This document shows positions 10,901-17,481 of a stretch of 64,000 bases of DNA, in pieces (the first letter of the stretch is position 1; every line of letters starts with the position of its first letter). The notes beneath the pieces were generated by a model. That model did not search any database and was not told the DNA's origin. It worked only from the letters and a program-made list of their open reading frames with translations. The translations under genes were made by a program, and so were the position numbers. Location of the stretch: NCBI RefSeq assembly GCF_001704275.1, contig NZ_CP011533.1, positions 2,232,001 through 2,296,000 of the forward strand, given 5' to 3'. The DNA is from Streptomyces noursei ATCC 11455 (lineage in GTDB: Bacteria > Actinomycetota > Actinomycetes > Streptomycetales > Streptomycetaceae).

Positions 10901-12656
10901 CGAGCTGACCGCCTGCGGCGCGACACCCCGCAAGGTCAGCTCGGTGGACGCCGTCGGCGAGCGGCCACCGGCCGGGGTGCTCTCACTGCTCGGGCTGGAC
11001 AGCGCGGACGGTGCCACGTCAACCCTCGCCATGCTGCGTTCCCTGGCCGCGTCGGGCTCCGACGTCCCCCTGTGGGTGCTCACCACAGGAGCGGTCAGCA
11101 CCGGCCCCGCCGACCCGGTGCGCCGTCCGTCCTCGGCGCAGCTGTGGGGCCTGGGCATGGCCGCCGCGCTGGAGCGGGGCACCGCGTACACCGGCGTGGC
11201 CGACCTGCCGGAGTCCCCCGACGCTGCGGTATGCGCCCGCCTGGTGGCTGCGCTTGCCGGCACGGAAGACCAGATCGCGGTCCGCGCGGACGGCTTGTGG
11301 GGCCGGCGACTGCGCCGTCGCCATCGCCCGGCCGCGCCCCGCGGCGGCAGTGTCGTACCGGGCGGGACGATCCTGGTCACCGGCGGCGTCGGCGGGCTCG
11401 GCGCGGAAATCGCCCGGTGGTTGGCCCGCCACGGTGCTGAGCACATCGCCCTTGCCAGTCGTCGGGGCGCGGCGGCAGACGGCGTGTCAGAGCTCGTCGC
11501 AGATCTGGAACGGCTCGGAGCACGGGTGTCCGTGCATGCCTGCAACGTCACCAGCCGCGATGCGGTGCAAAAGCTGGTCGACGAGGTGAGCGGGACGGGA
11601 GAGGCCATCCGGGGCGTGGTGCATGCGGCCGGCCTGCCGCAGCGGACGCCGGTGGCCGAGATGTCCGACGCTGCGTACGAGACCGTGGTGGCACCGAAGA
11701 TGCTGGGCGCGTGGCATCTCCACGAGTGCTGCCCCGACGCCGAGCTGTTCTTGCTGTTCTCCTCCGGGGCCGGTGTGTGGGGCAGCGGCGAGCAGGGCGG
11801 CTACGCCGCGGGCAACGCCGTCCTGGACGCCTTCGCCCACTACCGCCGGTCCCTGGGCCTGCCGGCCACCTCGGTGGCATGGGGCCTGTGGCGCGCCGGG
11901 GGTATGACCGCCGACGTCGATGCGGTGGACCGGCTCATCGAGCGGGGAATGTCCCCCATGCCGCAGGAGCACGCGCTGGACGCGCTGGAACGGGTTCTCA
12001 CACACGGCGACCCCACCGCGGTGGTCGCCGACATCACCTGGCCGGCCTTCGTCGAAGGGTTCGCCGCGGCCCGGGAACGGCCACTGTTGGCCGACATCGC
12101 GGAGGCCCGTGTCACCGCCCCCGCGACACCGGCGGCCGAGGAGGCTGGGTGGGCGGACCGGCTCGCCGGGCTGCCTCCGGCACAGCGGCGTACCGAGCTG
12201 GTGCGTCTGGTGGCGTCCCACGTCGCAGCCGTCCTCGGGCACGAGGACCCCGGTACGGTCCCGGTGTCCACGGCGTTCAGCATGCTCGGTTTCGACTCGT
12301 TGGCCGCCGTCCGGATGCGCAACCGGCTGGCCGAGGCCACCGGCCTGCGACTATCGGCCACCTTGGTCTTCGACCAGCCCAACGTAACCGCGCTGGCCTC
12401 ATATCTCGACGGCGAGCTCACCCCGCCCGCGGCTGGGGGCGATGTCGACACCGCGGTACGGGTGATCGAGTCGGCGCTCGGCAACCTTTCCGGCCCAGCG
12501 CGTGCCGAGCTCGTCGACCGGGTCGGGCAACTGGTGTCCGCGGTGGCCGCAGCGGACACCGGACGTGCGGTGGAACCGGCGAGTGACGAGGCGCTCGCCG
12601 ACGCCAATGTGGAAGAGCTGCTCGACGCCCTCGACCGCGAGCTCAACGACCGCTGA
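1917..12656 (+). CDS. Type I modular PKS I: loading AT-ACP, module 1 (KS-AT-KR-ACP), module 2 (KS-AT-KR-ACP)
   Basis: 3,579 residues with the domain order of DEBS1. Approximate positions: loading AT (GHSMGD near 192), loading ACP (GFDSA near 500), KS1 570-990 (DTACSSS near 735), AT1 (GHSQGE near 1198, YASH near 1300), KR1 (TGGTGGIG near 1697, Tyr near 1838), ACP1 (GFDSL near 1994), KS2 from 2060, AT2 (GHSQGE near 2680, YASH near 2782), KR2 3155-3295, ACP2 near 3458, then a short acidic C-terminal docking region. YASH in both extender ATs predicts methylmalonyl-CoA. KR1 has an LDD motif (B type). KR2 has Trp eight residues before Tyr and no LDD (A1 type). This matches DEBS stereochemistry. There is no KSQ. 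TTA occurs at codon 74. The gene is followed by a strong palindrome and an SDR gene. Confidence 0.96.
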   Translation: MFHSLSHRAESSVVPWVISASSDSELSAHASSVLQALDSNKDDATVEGVGAALAAADTTGPYRAVVCGASLAELRNGLSAVAAGRPHPGVVRGSAAGPASVAFVYPGQGAQWPGMTLDLIAESPVYRAAMSECGEAFARIGGVDLEALLREPEGSPLLRQPDLVQPALFAIEASLSRLWASFGVVPDAMVGHSMGDVAAAYTGGGVELADAARVIAEWSGAMMPLVGRGDMASVAMSAEEVERRRRVWADDVVVAGIISPRSVLLAGAPESIARRVAELSAEGIAARIIEVGMAAHGPQAQDVYAPTEAVLGWFAPGSGTVPFYSGLTGDRLDTREMTGRYWADNFRNTIRFDAAVRSCLAQGIDVCVEVSPHPVLIGGVEQTVEATGAAVTTLHTMRRRHGGLRRFLEALAQAYTAGVPVDWTAAFTSASTGRFPLPELAGRVLTQPALAPMPAVAVSTPGATADGRRSQLERLVVAEATAVLGSAGRVDPAASFLEAGFDSALAVELVNRLRVALDRHISVVTIFDHPTPRELAAALADPQGTVPAAALPTAGTTLSAQDDPVVVVGVACRLPGAVGSPEQLWALLAEGGDAIGPLPDDRGWDVAALTHPDGTRPGTSQQTAGGFLADATSFDPEFFRMSPREALATDPQQRLLLEVAWEALERAHIPPTTLRGTRTGVFAGVIGQEYGPRLAEGTDEVGGYLFTGTTPSVASGRLAYTLGLEGPALSVDTACSSSLVAILLACRSLAMGETDLALAGGVTVMPGPGMLVDFSKQGVLAADGRCKAFSADADGFGMAEGAGMLVLEKLSDARRRGHPVLAVLRGGAMNSDGASNGLSAPNGRAQREVIERALADSALRPSDVDVVEAHGTGTRLGDPIEAQALAESYGSGRAGAPPLWLGSVKSNLGHTQAAAGVTGVIKMILALRNEMLPSSLHVREPSREVAWADSGLRVLTESVPWPKSGTPRRAGVSSFGISGTNAHLIVEEAPGDSPQDAGVPSGADVPAQGAAERSAGEPDGVPLVVTGAGHDGLRRQAARLAAHLRDHPELRLADLGHSLAVTRAALGHRIALAPRDRADALRLLDDLAAGTPTEPVYDVGRGGRSAVFVFPGQGWQWAGMGVELLQSSPVFARAMADCDRALAAHTGFSVIDELREQHARGDQAPDDRVERVQPALFAMMVSLAALWQAHGVRPSAVVGHSQGEIAAACVAGALSLDEAARLVAVRSGLLAGLRGRCGMGAVALGAEAVEAMLADRPYGLVVAAVNGPRSVVVAGPGDELDGFLAECDALGIRVNRLPVDYASHSPQIEEIRPALQQGLGRVEARSASVPFYSTVRGEWTDGASLDEEYWYANLREPVAFEPSIRSLAAAGHPVFLEISAHPVLCAAVEESAGTDPGGTVAVGSLRRGLGQVSDFYASLARLHAAGVDVEWGELYSRFAGQVVELPTYAFQRRRVWLEPAAPAAGRPDPVDALQYHIEWRAQRLSDTPPAPGTWLVVRGLEDHPVTAAARDAVTEAGGHVVELVLSPAECRRDALAAWLRAEHSRFDGVLSALAVDDTPADPASPMSLPSLGANLALLQALLDLGASAPLWCLTTSAVATTPAETVPEPAASGLWGLGRVAALEHPELWGGLIDVPANGVADVRRHLAAVLSGGEVPEDEVALRGGRVLARRWVRSARQAPTNVPEWTPTGTVLVTGGTGGIGQQVVRWLAGIGAAHILVVSRRGRTADGVEELVAEVEALGSAITVASCDVSDRDQLAGLIGSIDPQHPLTAVFHTAAGLDDALIEHLGPEQVERAARSKVLGAKHLHELTAELDLSAFVLFSSFASAFGAPGLGSYAPGNAYLDALARRRRAEGLVATSVAWGTWAGSGMAEGPVGERFRRHGVIEMSHEHALRALRNVIDGPETCPVVIDIAWDRFLEAFTAQRRTRLFDDLPEAQQRLDAGAATASPMAGLPPEQRARACTDLVRRHAAEVLGYPDPEQMPTGRAFRDAGFDSLASVELRNRLSAATGLHLPPTVVFDHPDVAALARHLSALLGVDAGLPEVRVQPQAPADEPIAIVGMACRFPGGIETPDQLWEFVLGDGDTTGEVPEDRGWNIAGLLAAGASTDRPRGSFLDDAAGFDAAFFGVSPREALAMDPQQRLVLEATWEALEGAGIRPGSLRGSDTGVFLGMSHQGYGAGGSTEETDEAGVAGYLVTGTTASVASGRIAYVLGLEGPALTVDTACSSSLVTLHLACGALRAGDCSLAVAGGVSVMASPDVFTEFSRQGALAQDGRCKPYAADADGFGLSEGVALLVVERLSEARRRGHRVLAVVAGSAVNSDGASNGLTAPNGRAQERVIRQAWDRAGVSGEQVDVVEGHGTGTRLGDPVEVSALVATYGRAHGEASPVLLGSVKSNIGHAQAAAGAAGLIKMVLALRHGMVPGMRCPGGVSELVDWQSSGIEVVTGPRPWTGGSSDGVRRAGVSAFGVSGTNAHVIIAEAPADAEPAEPAGNGVFGLAEARPLVLSARTPAALREAASDLAGHLTAHSDTPLPDVSWTLAMREPLEYRAALVVATADEAVAALRDVASGEPGERAVTVQARERDRVVFVFPGQGSQWRGMALELLDQVPAFAEAMAECDAAVSAVAGFSVLAVLRGEVDTPPWDRVDVIQPVLFAVMVSLARTWQACGVTPAAVIGHSQGEIAAACVAGALSLADAARVVVLRSRTLRALAGLGTMLHIALSRDAVIRLLSDGDPIELEVAAVNGPASVVVAGDLVNVARAEARCAERGVNARRIPVDYASHTAQIEQVREEYAETVGTVTAGPCRIPLFSTTRKAFVEGPDLDAEYWYANLRGTVEFDTAVRSLLADGHDTFIEVSPHPVLAASVQDIAVDTGAEGVVVLDTLRRDDGAPSRFLGSLAQAHAQGMAVDWAAICGTGRHVSLPGYPFQRQQFWLRPTAGRARDEIADWFYDVTWTRFGESARPALRGEWLVVVPSQPADAERIERWLEPLCAELTACGATPRKVSSVDAVGERPPAGVLSLLGLDSADGATSTLAMLRSLAASGSDVPLWVLTTGAVSTGPADPVRRPSSAQLWGLGMAAALERGTAYTGVADLPESPDAAVCARLVAALAGTEDQIAVRADGLWGRRLRRRHRPAAPRGGSVVPGGTILVTGGVGGLGAEIARWLARHGAEHIALASRRGAAADGVSELVADLERLGARVSVHACNVTSRDAVQKLVDEVSGTGEAIRGVVHAAGLPQRTPVAEMSDAAYETVVAPKMLGAWHLHECCPDAELFLLFSSGAGVWGSGEQGGYAAGNAVLDAFAHYRRSLGLPATSVAWGLWRAGGMTADVDAVDRLIERGMSPMPQEHALDALERVLTHGDPTAVVADITWPAFVEGFAAARERPLLADIAEARVTAPATPAAEEAGWADRLAGLPPAQRRTELVRLVASHVAAVLGHEDPGTVPVSTAFSMLGFDSLAAVRMRNRLAEATGLRLSATLVFDQPNVTALASYLDGELTPPAAGGDVDTAVRVIESALGNLSGPARAELVDRVGQLVSAVAAADTGRAVEPASDEALADANVEELLDALDRELNDR

Positions 12657-12692
12657 GCGCCGCCGCGCTTGTGCTGCGCGGGACAGCCCAGT

Positions 12693-12736
12693 GCGGCCCG
12701 CCCTGGCGTTCGACGTCGAACGCCAGGGCGGGCCGC
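12693..12736. terminator. 44-bp perfect palindrome after PKS I
   Basis: Two 22-base arms (12693-12714 and 12715-12736) are perfect reverse complements with no spacer. As RNA this folds into a long GC-rich hairpin closing on a small loop. It starts 36 bases after the PKS I stop and ends before the SDR ribosome-binding site. There is no T-tract, as is usual for actinomycete terminators. It could terminate, attenuate or protect the PKS transcript, or be a protein-binding site. Confidence 0.6.
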
Positions 12737-12761
12737 TGGGAAACATACTGAGGAGGTAGAG

Positions 12762-13532
12762 ATGAGCAAGGACCAGCACGGCCGGATCGTGCTAATCACA
12801 GGGGGTAGCAGCGGGATCGGACTGGCCACGGCCGGGGCGTTCCTGGACGAGGGTGACTCGGTCGTACTGGTCGGCCGGGACACGGCACGGCTGGACGCGG
12901 CACGCGAGCAGCTCGCCGACCGGGTGCACAGCGGCGCGTGCATGGACGTGTTCACCGCCGATGTGTCACGCACGGACCAGATCGACGGCGTCGTGGAGCA
13001 GGTGGTGGCCCGGCACGGGCACATCGACGTGGTGTTCGCCAACGCGGGCACGCTGGATGCCCCGCCGGTCCTGGAGACCGATGAGGCCACGTTCGACCGG
13101 ATCATGAACACCAACGTGAAGGGCGTGTTCTTCCTTGTGATCCGCGCCCTGCCGCACATGCCCCCGGGCGGGGCGGTGGTGGTGACCAGCTCCGCCGCCG
13201 AAGCCAAGGGCCGGCCGGCCGGCGCGCTGTACGCCGCAAGCAAGGCGAGCGTACGCAGCTTGGTGCGCACGCTCGCCTTGGACAGCGCGGTGCTCGACCG
13301 CCGTATCCGGATCAACGCGGTCACCCCCGGCCTCATCGAGACCCCGATGACCTCCCACAAGGACCCGGCAGTCAACGCGGCGATCAAGGAGTACGTCACC
13401 TCCACCGTGCCGATGGGCCGATGGGGACTGGCAGACGAGGTCGCCCGGTCGGTGGTGTTCCTGTCCGGCGACGGCGCTTCCTACATCACCGGTACGCAGA
13501 TCGTCGTCGACGGCGGGCTCACCCAGCTCTGA
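12762..13532 (+). CDS. Short-chain dehydrogenase/reductase (SDR)
   Basis: 256-residue classical SDR (Rossmann fold, NAD(P)-dependent). TGGSSGIG is the cofactor motif near residue 14, NAG stabilises the central sheet, and the catalytic set is Ser in VTSSAAE plus YAASK. C-terminal YITGTQIVVDGG is typical of FabG-like enzymes. The ATG at 12762 has AGGAGG six bases upstream. It lies alone behind the PKS I palindrome and is followed by its own hairpin. Possible roles are keto reduction or hydroxyl oxidation on a sugar or macrolide; the substrate cannot be read. An internal 222-bp piece (13161-13382) recurs at 59980-60201. Confidence 0.9.
   Translation: MSKDQHGRIVLITGGSSGIGLATAGAFLDEGDSVVLVGRDTARLDAAREQLADRVHSGACMDVFTADVSRTDQIDGVVEQVVARHGHIDVVFANAGTLDAPPVLETDEATFDRIMNTNVKGVFFLVIRALPHMPPGGAVVVTSSAAEAKGRPAGALYAASKASVRSLVRTLALDSAVLDRRIRINAVTPGLIETPMTSHKDPAVNAAIKEYVTSTVPMGRWGLADEVARSVVFLSGDGASYITGTQIVVDGGLTQL
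13161..13382 (+). repeat. Source copy of a 222-bp direct repeat (inside the SDR gene)
   Basis: Bases 13161-13382 reappear at 59980-60201 in the same orientation. By eye I count four mismatches, all within about 20 bases near the left end (13186-13199), and identity over the last ~180 bp. The copy here is within the intact gene, so this is the likely source. Confidence 0.93.
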
Positions 13533-13658
13533 GAGTGCGTTATGCGGCTCGATGGGCGCTTTTCACTCGTCGGAGGGTGTTAACTCGGCTGATTCACCCG
13601 GCCACGCCCGCGTGAGCCGGCCTGGAGACCGCCGAGCACCCCGATCCCTGAGGCGTTC

Positions 13659-13695
13659 GCTGTGCGGTCCCGACGGTCACCCGGGACCGCACAGC
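13659..13695. terminator. Hairpin terminator after the SDR gene
   Basis: A perfect 14-bp inverted repeat (13659-13672 with 13682-13695) around a 9-base loop, 127 bp downstream of the SDR stop. It is GC-rich with no strong T-run. It likely ends the PKS I/SDR transcript. Confidence 0.65.
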
Positions 13696-13749
13696 ACGCA
13701 TTTGACGGAACCCGATCAGGCGGGGCCGCCAGACGGACGCCCCGCCTGC

Positions 13750-14130
13750 CTACAGCTCACCGAGGCGTGTCGTATAAAACTGCCGGACATCGGTGACACA
13801 TGGATCTCCGACTACGACGGAGTTAGCCATGCCTCCTTCACCGCAACAGCGGCAGACCAGGCCAAAGACGTCGGTGGCCGGCCCCCGCTTGCGGCCCGGG
13901 CACTTCTTGCCCGGATTCAGTCCGGTCGTCGTGCCGGGCCTTGGTGGAGGGGCGCACGGTCTGGGAATCCACAACGATGGCGGTGGAGTCTTGGCGTCGC
14001 TTCCGGCTCTCGCGGACCTGCAGCGCAGCAGGTCGTGGATGGTCTCGGCAGTGCCATCGTCACGCCACTTGCCGGAGTAGTGGTACACCGCTCCCGGACA
14101 ACCTGCCTTCAAGCACTACGAGAACCGCTC
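13750..14130 (-). mobile_element. Degenerate IS5-type transposase relic
   Basis: On the minus strand, fragments in two frames resemble IS5-family DDE transposases: an AGCP start, then KWRDDGT and IHDLLR, then in another frame VVDSQTVR, then back to TTGLNPGKK and PGRKRG. The order matches an intact transposase, but the frame changes at least twice and the ends are missing. It is therefore dead. It sits between the SDR gene and a glycosyltransferase fragment, marking a recombination scar. Terminal repeats were not identified. Confidence 0.75.
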
Positions 14131-14208
14131 AAGACTCGCATAACACCCTCTGAGGGCTGTCGTCCCAGAGCTTCCTGGTCCGCCCGGCCGGCAGCCGGCG
14201 CCGCTTCT

Positions 14209-14330
14209 CTCGGGCGAACTCGACCAGCCCGTCGGTGACGGTCTCCTCGTTCACCACCGAAGAGAAACCGGACACCGAGGCTGCACGGGAGCTCCTGAGA
14301 CAACGCCTCAGGACGCAGGTCGTACTCGCC
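14209..14330 (-). pseudogene. Fragment of an EryBV-like glycosyltransferase gene
   Basis: Bases 14209-14279 align with 61099-61170 inside the intact glycosyltransferase gene (60212-61486), at roughly 90% identity by eye. After a gap, the match resumes weakly (the segment containing gagacaacgcctcaggacgc). Orientation is the same as in the intact gene. Only part of the coding region is present, with no start or stop, so it cannot make protein. The divergence shows it is older than, or from a different parent than, the SDR copy at 59980-60201. Confidence 0.75.
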
Positions 14331-14484
14331 GGTCCGCCCAGCCTTTCTCCGACCGGGCCCTCGCGGGCGGGATGGATGAGGCCGGCCTCGCGCCACGTTG
14401 TTCCCGAGTCTCAGCGGTATGCCCCTGCCACACCAGCGAGTTCGCATGACGGAAGCACCAGTTGGTTCTCCGCGAGCCCTCAGG

Positions 14485-15486
14485 CTAGCTGTTCCACGCC
14501 GTGGGGGCGGGCCCACCGCCGCCCACGGGCGGGAACAGGGCGTCCAGTTCGGCCAGTTCCTGCTCGCCGAGCGCCAGGTCCATCGCACGGAGCGCCGAGT
14601 CGAGCTGCCGGACGTCCCGTGGACCAATCACCGCACCACTGATCCCTGGCCGGGACAGCACCCAGGCCAGCCCCACTTCAGCGGGCTCTGCACCTATGCG
14701 GCGGCAGAACTCCTCGTACGCCTCGATGGTGGAGCGCATTCCTGGCAGCAACTGCTGGGCCCTTCCCTGCCCGGACTTCACCGCAGTGCCCTGGGCGAGC
14801 TTGCGCAGCACCCCGCTGAGCAGGCCACCGTGGAGCGGCGACCAGGCGAATACGCCCACCCCGTACTCCTGCGCCGCGGGCAGCACTTCCAACTCGGCAT
14901 GCCGCACAGCCAAGTTGTAGATGCCTTGCTCGGTCACCAGCCCCAGGGAGTGCCGCTGCCGGGCGTACTCCTGTGCAGAGGCGATGTGCCACCCCGCGAA
15001 GTTCGACGAGCCCACGTAGCGAACCTTGCCGCTGGACACCAGGCGTTCCATCGCCTGCCAGACCTCCTCCCACGGGGCGGTGCGGTCGTAGCGGTGCATC
15101 TGGTAGAGGTCGATGCAGTCGACACCCAGCCGGCGCAGCGACTGTTCGCAGGCTGTAACGATGTGCCGTGCGGACAAGCCCTTGTCGTTGGGCCCGTCGC
15201 CCATCGGCTCACCGACCTTGGTAGCCAGAACGACCTTTTCCCGCCGGCCGTTGCCCTGGGCCAGCCAGCGCCCGACGAGTTCCTCAGTGTGCCCGCGGTG
15301 GACTCGCCATCCGTAGATGTTCGCCGTGTCCACGCAGTTGACACCCCGCTCAAGGGCCTCGTCCATCAACCTGACGGCGTCGTCGTCCTCGACTCGACCG
15401 CTGAAATTCACCGTGCCGAGCCAGAGCCTGCTCACCAGCGTCGCGCTCCGCCCCAGCCTTACGTGCAGTCGCTGATTTCCACCCAT
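14485..15486 (-). CDS. Aldo/keto reductase, NDP-hexose reductase of the TylCII/EryBII type
   Basis: 333 residues from ATG 15486, which has GGGG about ten bases upstream; a longer frame to 15567 is less likely. Aldo/keto reductase (TIM barrel) signatures are DTANIYG (catalytic Asp/Tyr), VVLATKVG (Lys), IDLYQMHRYD (His) and GSSNFAGW. Close relatives in macrolide clusters reduce the 2,3-enol product of the NDP-hexose 2,3-dehydratase during 2-deoxysugar formation. That fits the divergent 2,3-dehydratase gene at 15823. An alternative is the 3-keto reduction needed for a chalcose-like sugar, since the other candidate ketoreductase near 48.1 kb is broken. Confidence 0.85.
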   Translation of the reverse strand: MGGNQRLHVRLGRSATLVSRLWLGTVNFSGRVEDDDAVRLMDEALERGVNCVDTANIYGWRVHRGHTEELVGRWLAQGNGRREKVVLATKVGEPMGDGPNDKGLSARHIVTACEQSLRRLGVDCIDLYQMHRYDRTAPWEEVWQAMERLVSSGKVRYVGSSNFAGWHIASAQEYARQRHSLGLVTEQGIYNLAVRHAELEVLPAAQEYGVGVFAWSPLHGGLLSGVLRKLAQGTAVKSGQGRAQQLLPGMRSTIEAYEEFCRRIGAEPAEVGLAWVLSRPGISGAVIGPRDVRQLDSALRAMDLALGEQELAELDALFPPVGGGGPAPTAWNS

Positions 15487-15822
15487 GCTCTGAAGTGCCC
15501 CTTCAATTCGTACTTCGGACAGCGAGTTGACCAACTTCGGCCATACAAGTGCCCCAGCGCTCCCCATGCCCCATTAGTCGGATTCGGGAGTGCAGCCTCA
15601 CCGCGATCGTCACGCCGCACGTTGCAATAAAGTCCTACCATGGGATTCAATTGACGCATACCCCATCCGGCCGCCAAGACGCCGGGCGCGGATATTTTTG
15701 GGCGCGTGCATGCATTGACTTGCCGCTCACTGTGACACCCCCTCCGAAATGAGTGTGACCAACAATACATCGATCGCGATGCGACTGGACACTAACTCCT
15801 TATAATGCAAGGGTGAATTGTC
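15487..15822. promoter_or_regulatory. Divergent intergenic region of the 2-deoxysugar genes
   Basis: 336 bp between the aldo/keto reductase and the 2,3-dehydratase, noticeably more AT-rich than its surroundings. TATAAT at 15801-15806 lies 16 bases before the 2,3-dehydratase ATG and would give a very short leader. AAGGGTG at 15809-15815 is the likely ribosome-binding site. No good -35 partner is seen at 17 bases. No ORF is supported here. Confidence 0.45.
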
Positions 15823-17274
15823 ATGACACAGGTTCCGGAGCGTTCGCACGCAGCCGCTCGTTTCTTTTCCTGCGGCAATAGTCAGGTTGCGGCGTCATCG
15901 CGGATGAGTGAGACGCACCAATGGCTGCACAAGGTCACCGAGCGGCAGCAACTCGAGGTTTCCCGGGTTCCCTTCAGCGCCATGGATCGCTGGGGCTTCC
16001 GGCCGGAAGACGGCAGTTTGGCGCATGACTCCGGCATGTTCTTCTCAGTCCAGGGAATCCACGTCCGCACGGATTCCGCATGGCGCCCGGATTGGATCCA
16101 GCCGATCATCGTCCAACCCGAGGTCGGCTTCCTCGGCCTGATAGTGAAGGAGTTCCACGGCACACTCCACCTGCTGGTACAGGCCAAGACAGAGCCCGGC
16201 AACATCAACACGGTGCAGATCTCGCCCACTGTGCAGGCAACCCGCAGCAACTACACCGGCGTGCACCGTGGCTCCCGCGTACGGTTCTTCGAGTACTTCG
16301 ACGGCACCCGCCCGGTCCGGACGCTCGTCGACGTGCTGCAGTCCGAGCAGGGAGCATGGTTCTTCCACAAACGGAACCGCAACGTCATCGTGGAGGTTTT
16401 CGATGACATTCCGGAACACGAGAACTTCCGGTGGATGACTCTGAAACAGCTGCGGACACTGCTGCACCTCGACAACGTGGTGAACATGGACCTGCGGACG
16501 ATCCTGTCCTGCATTCCCACAGTGCTCGGCCGAACTGACGCGGAGCGTCTGCTCGGCACTGTTCCGGAAGGCTCCTTCGCATACCGCCTGCTGCACTCCT
16601 TCATTGGAATGGGTAATCCACAGTTGAACATGTCCAGCATACTGAGCTGGATCACGGATATACGCTCCCGTCGCGAATGTGTGCAGCGGGTCGTTCCGCT
16701 GCACCACATCGACCGGTACGGCTGGGTCCGGACCGATCACAGCATCATGCACGAGGAGAAGAAGTACTTCGAGATCTTCGGGGCTGAAATCCGCACCAGT
16801 GACCGCGAAGTGAAGTCGTGGATGCAGCCGCTTTTATCGCCGACCAGTACGGGACTGCTCGCGCTGCTTGTCAAGCAAATCAACGGCACGCTGCACGCCC
16901 TGGTCCAGATGCGCGTGGAGGCGGGCTGCCTGAACATCGCAGAACTGGCCCCGACCGTGCACTGCCAGCCGGCGAACTACGCTGACGCCCCGCCAGAGCA
17001 TCAGCCGCCCTACCTCGACTACGTGCTCACCCTGCCTCGCACACGGATCAGATATGACAGTCTGCAGTCCGAGGAGGGCGGCCGTTTCCACCATGCGGAG
17101 AACCGGTACATGCTGGCCGAAGTCACCGATGACTTCCCCGACGAGCACCGGGCCGGTTACCGCTGGATGACGTTCGGCCAGATCACCTCCCTCCTGGAGC
17201 ACAGCCACTACGTGAACATGCAGCTGCGCAGTCTGATTGCGTGCGCGGCGGCGTGCACCACGCCGCCGGGCTAG
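15823..17274 (+). CDS. NDP-hexose 2,3-dehydratase (EryBVI/TylCVI family)
   Basis: 483 residues, the usual length for this family, made of two homologous halves. Each half repeats a WxxxxIxQPExG-like strand followed by LxVQAKTEPGN (first) or LVQMRVEAG (second), then an SEQGxWFFHKRN or SEEGGRFHHAENRY motif. Family members remove water from dTDP-4-keto-6-deoxyglucose across C2-C3, the committed step to 2,6-dideoxysugars such as oleandrose, mycarose or arcanose. Its partner is the divergent aldo/keto reductase. An in-frame TTA (16834-16836) suggests bldA control if the host is Streptomyces. It converges on the glycosyltransferase at 17482. Confidence 0.93.
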   Translation: MTQVPERSHAAARFFSCGNSQVAASSRMSETHQWLHKVTERQQLEVSRVPFSAMDRWGFRPEDGSLAHDSGMFFSVQGIHVRTDSAWRPDWIQPIIVQPEVGFLGLIVKEFHGTLHLLVQAKTEPGNINTVQISPTVQATRSNYTGVHRGSRVRFFEYFDGTRPVRTLVDVLQSEQGAWFFHKRNRNVIVEVFDDIPEHENFRWMTLKQLRTLLHLDNVVNMDLRTILSCIPTVLGRTDAERLLGTVPEGSFAYRLLHSFIGMGNPQLNMSSILSWITDIRSRRECVQRVVPLHHIDRYGWVRTDHSIMHEEKKYFEIFGAEIRTSDREVKSWMQPLLSPTSTGLLALLVKQINGTLHALVQMRVEAGCLNIAELAPTVHCQPANYADAPPEHQPPYLDYVLTLPRTRIRYDSLQSEEGGRFHHAENRYMLAEVTDDFPDEHRAGYRWMTFGQITSLLEHSHYVNMQLRSLIACAAACTTPPG

Positions 17275-17276
17275 GG

Positions 17277-17462
17277 CTGTCTCCCCGACCTCCGTGGGCC
17301 TGCAGTGTCTGGCACGACACCTCGCGGCGTTGTCGCATCACCGACGGACGCCCTCCCCCATGACTGAAGGGCATGGGAGGTGCCCCGATCACGGGAGATG
17401 CTCCGCCTTGCGATGCACCGCGCCGGACTCCGCAGGCTGATCCACGCAGATCGGGGAGACAG
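17277..17462. repeat. Possible small inverted-repeat element between convergent genes
   Basis: A 12-bp inverted repeat (ctgtctccccga at 17277-17288, its complement at 17451-17462) brackets 186 bp lying between two convergent stops. GGG on the left side is matched by GCCC on the right, with a one-base offset. This resembles the ends of a MITE or IS remnant. No target-site duplication or transposase frame is clear; chance pairing or a terminator role is possible. Confidence 0.35.
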
Positions 17463-17481
17463 GCCCTGGCCGACGCGTCGC

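Noticed and set aside
13552..14238. 228-codon plus-strand frame after the SDR gene
   Set aside because: It runs antisense through the IS5 relic and across a hairpin; composition is non-coding-like.
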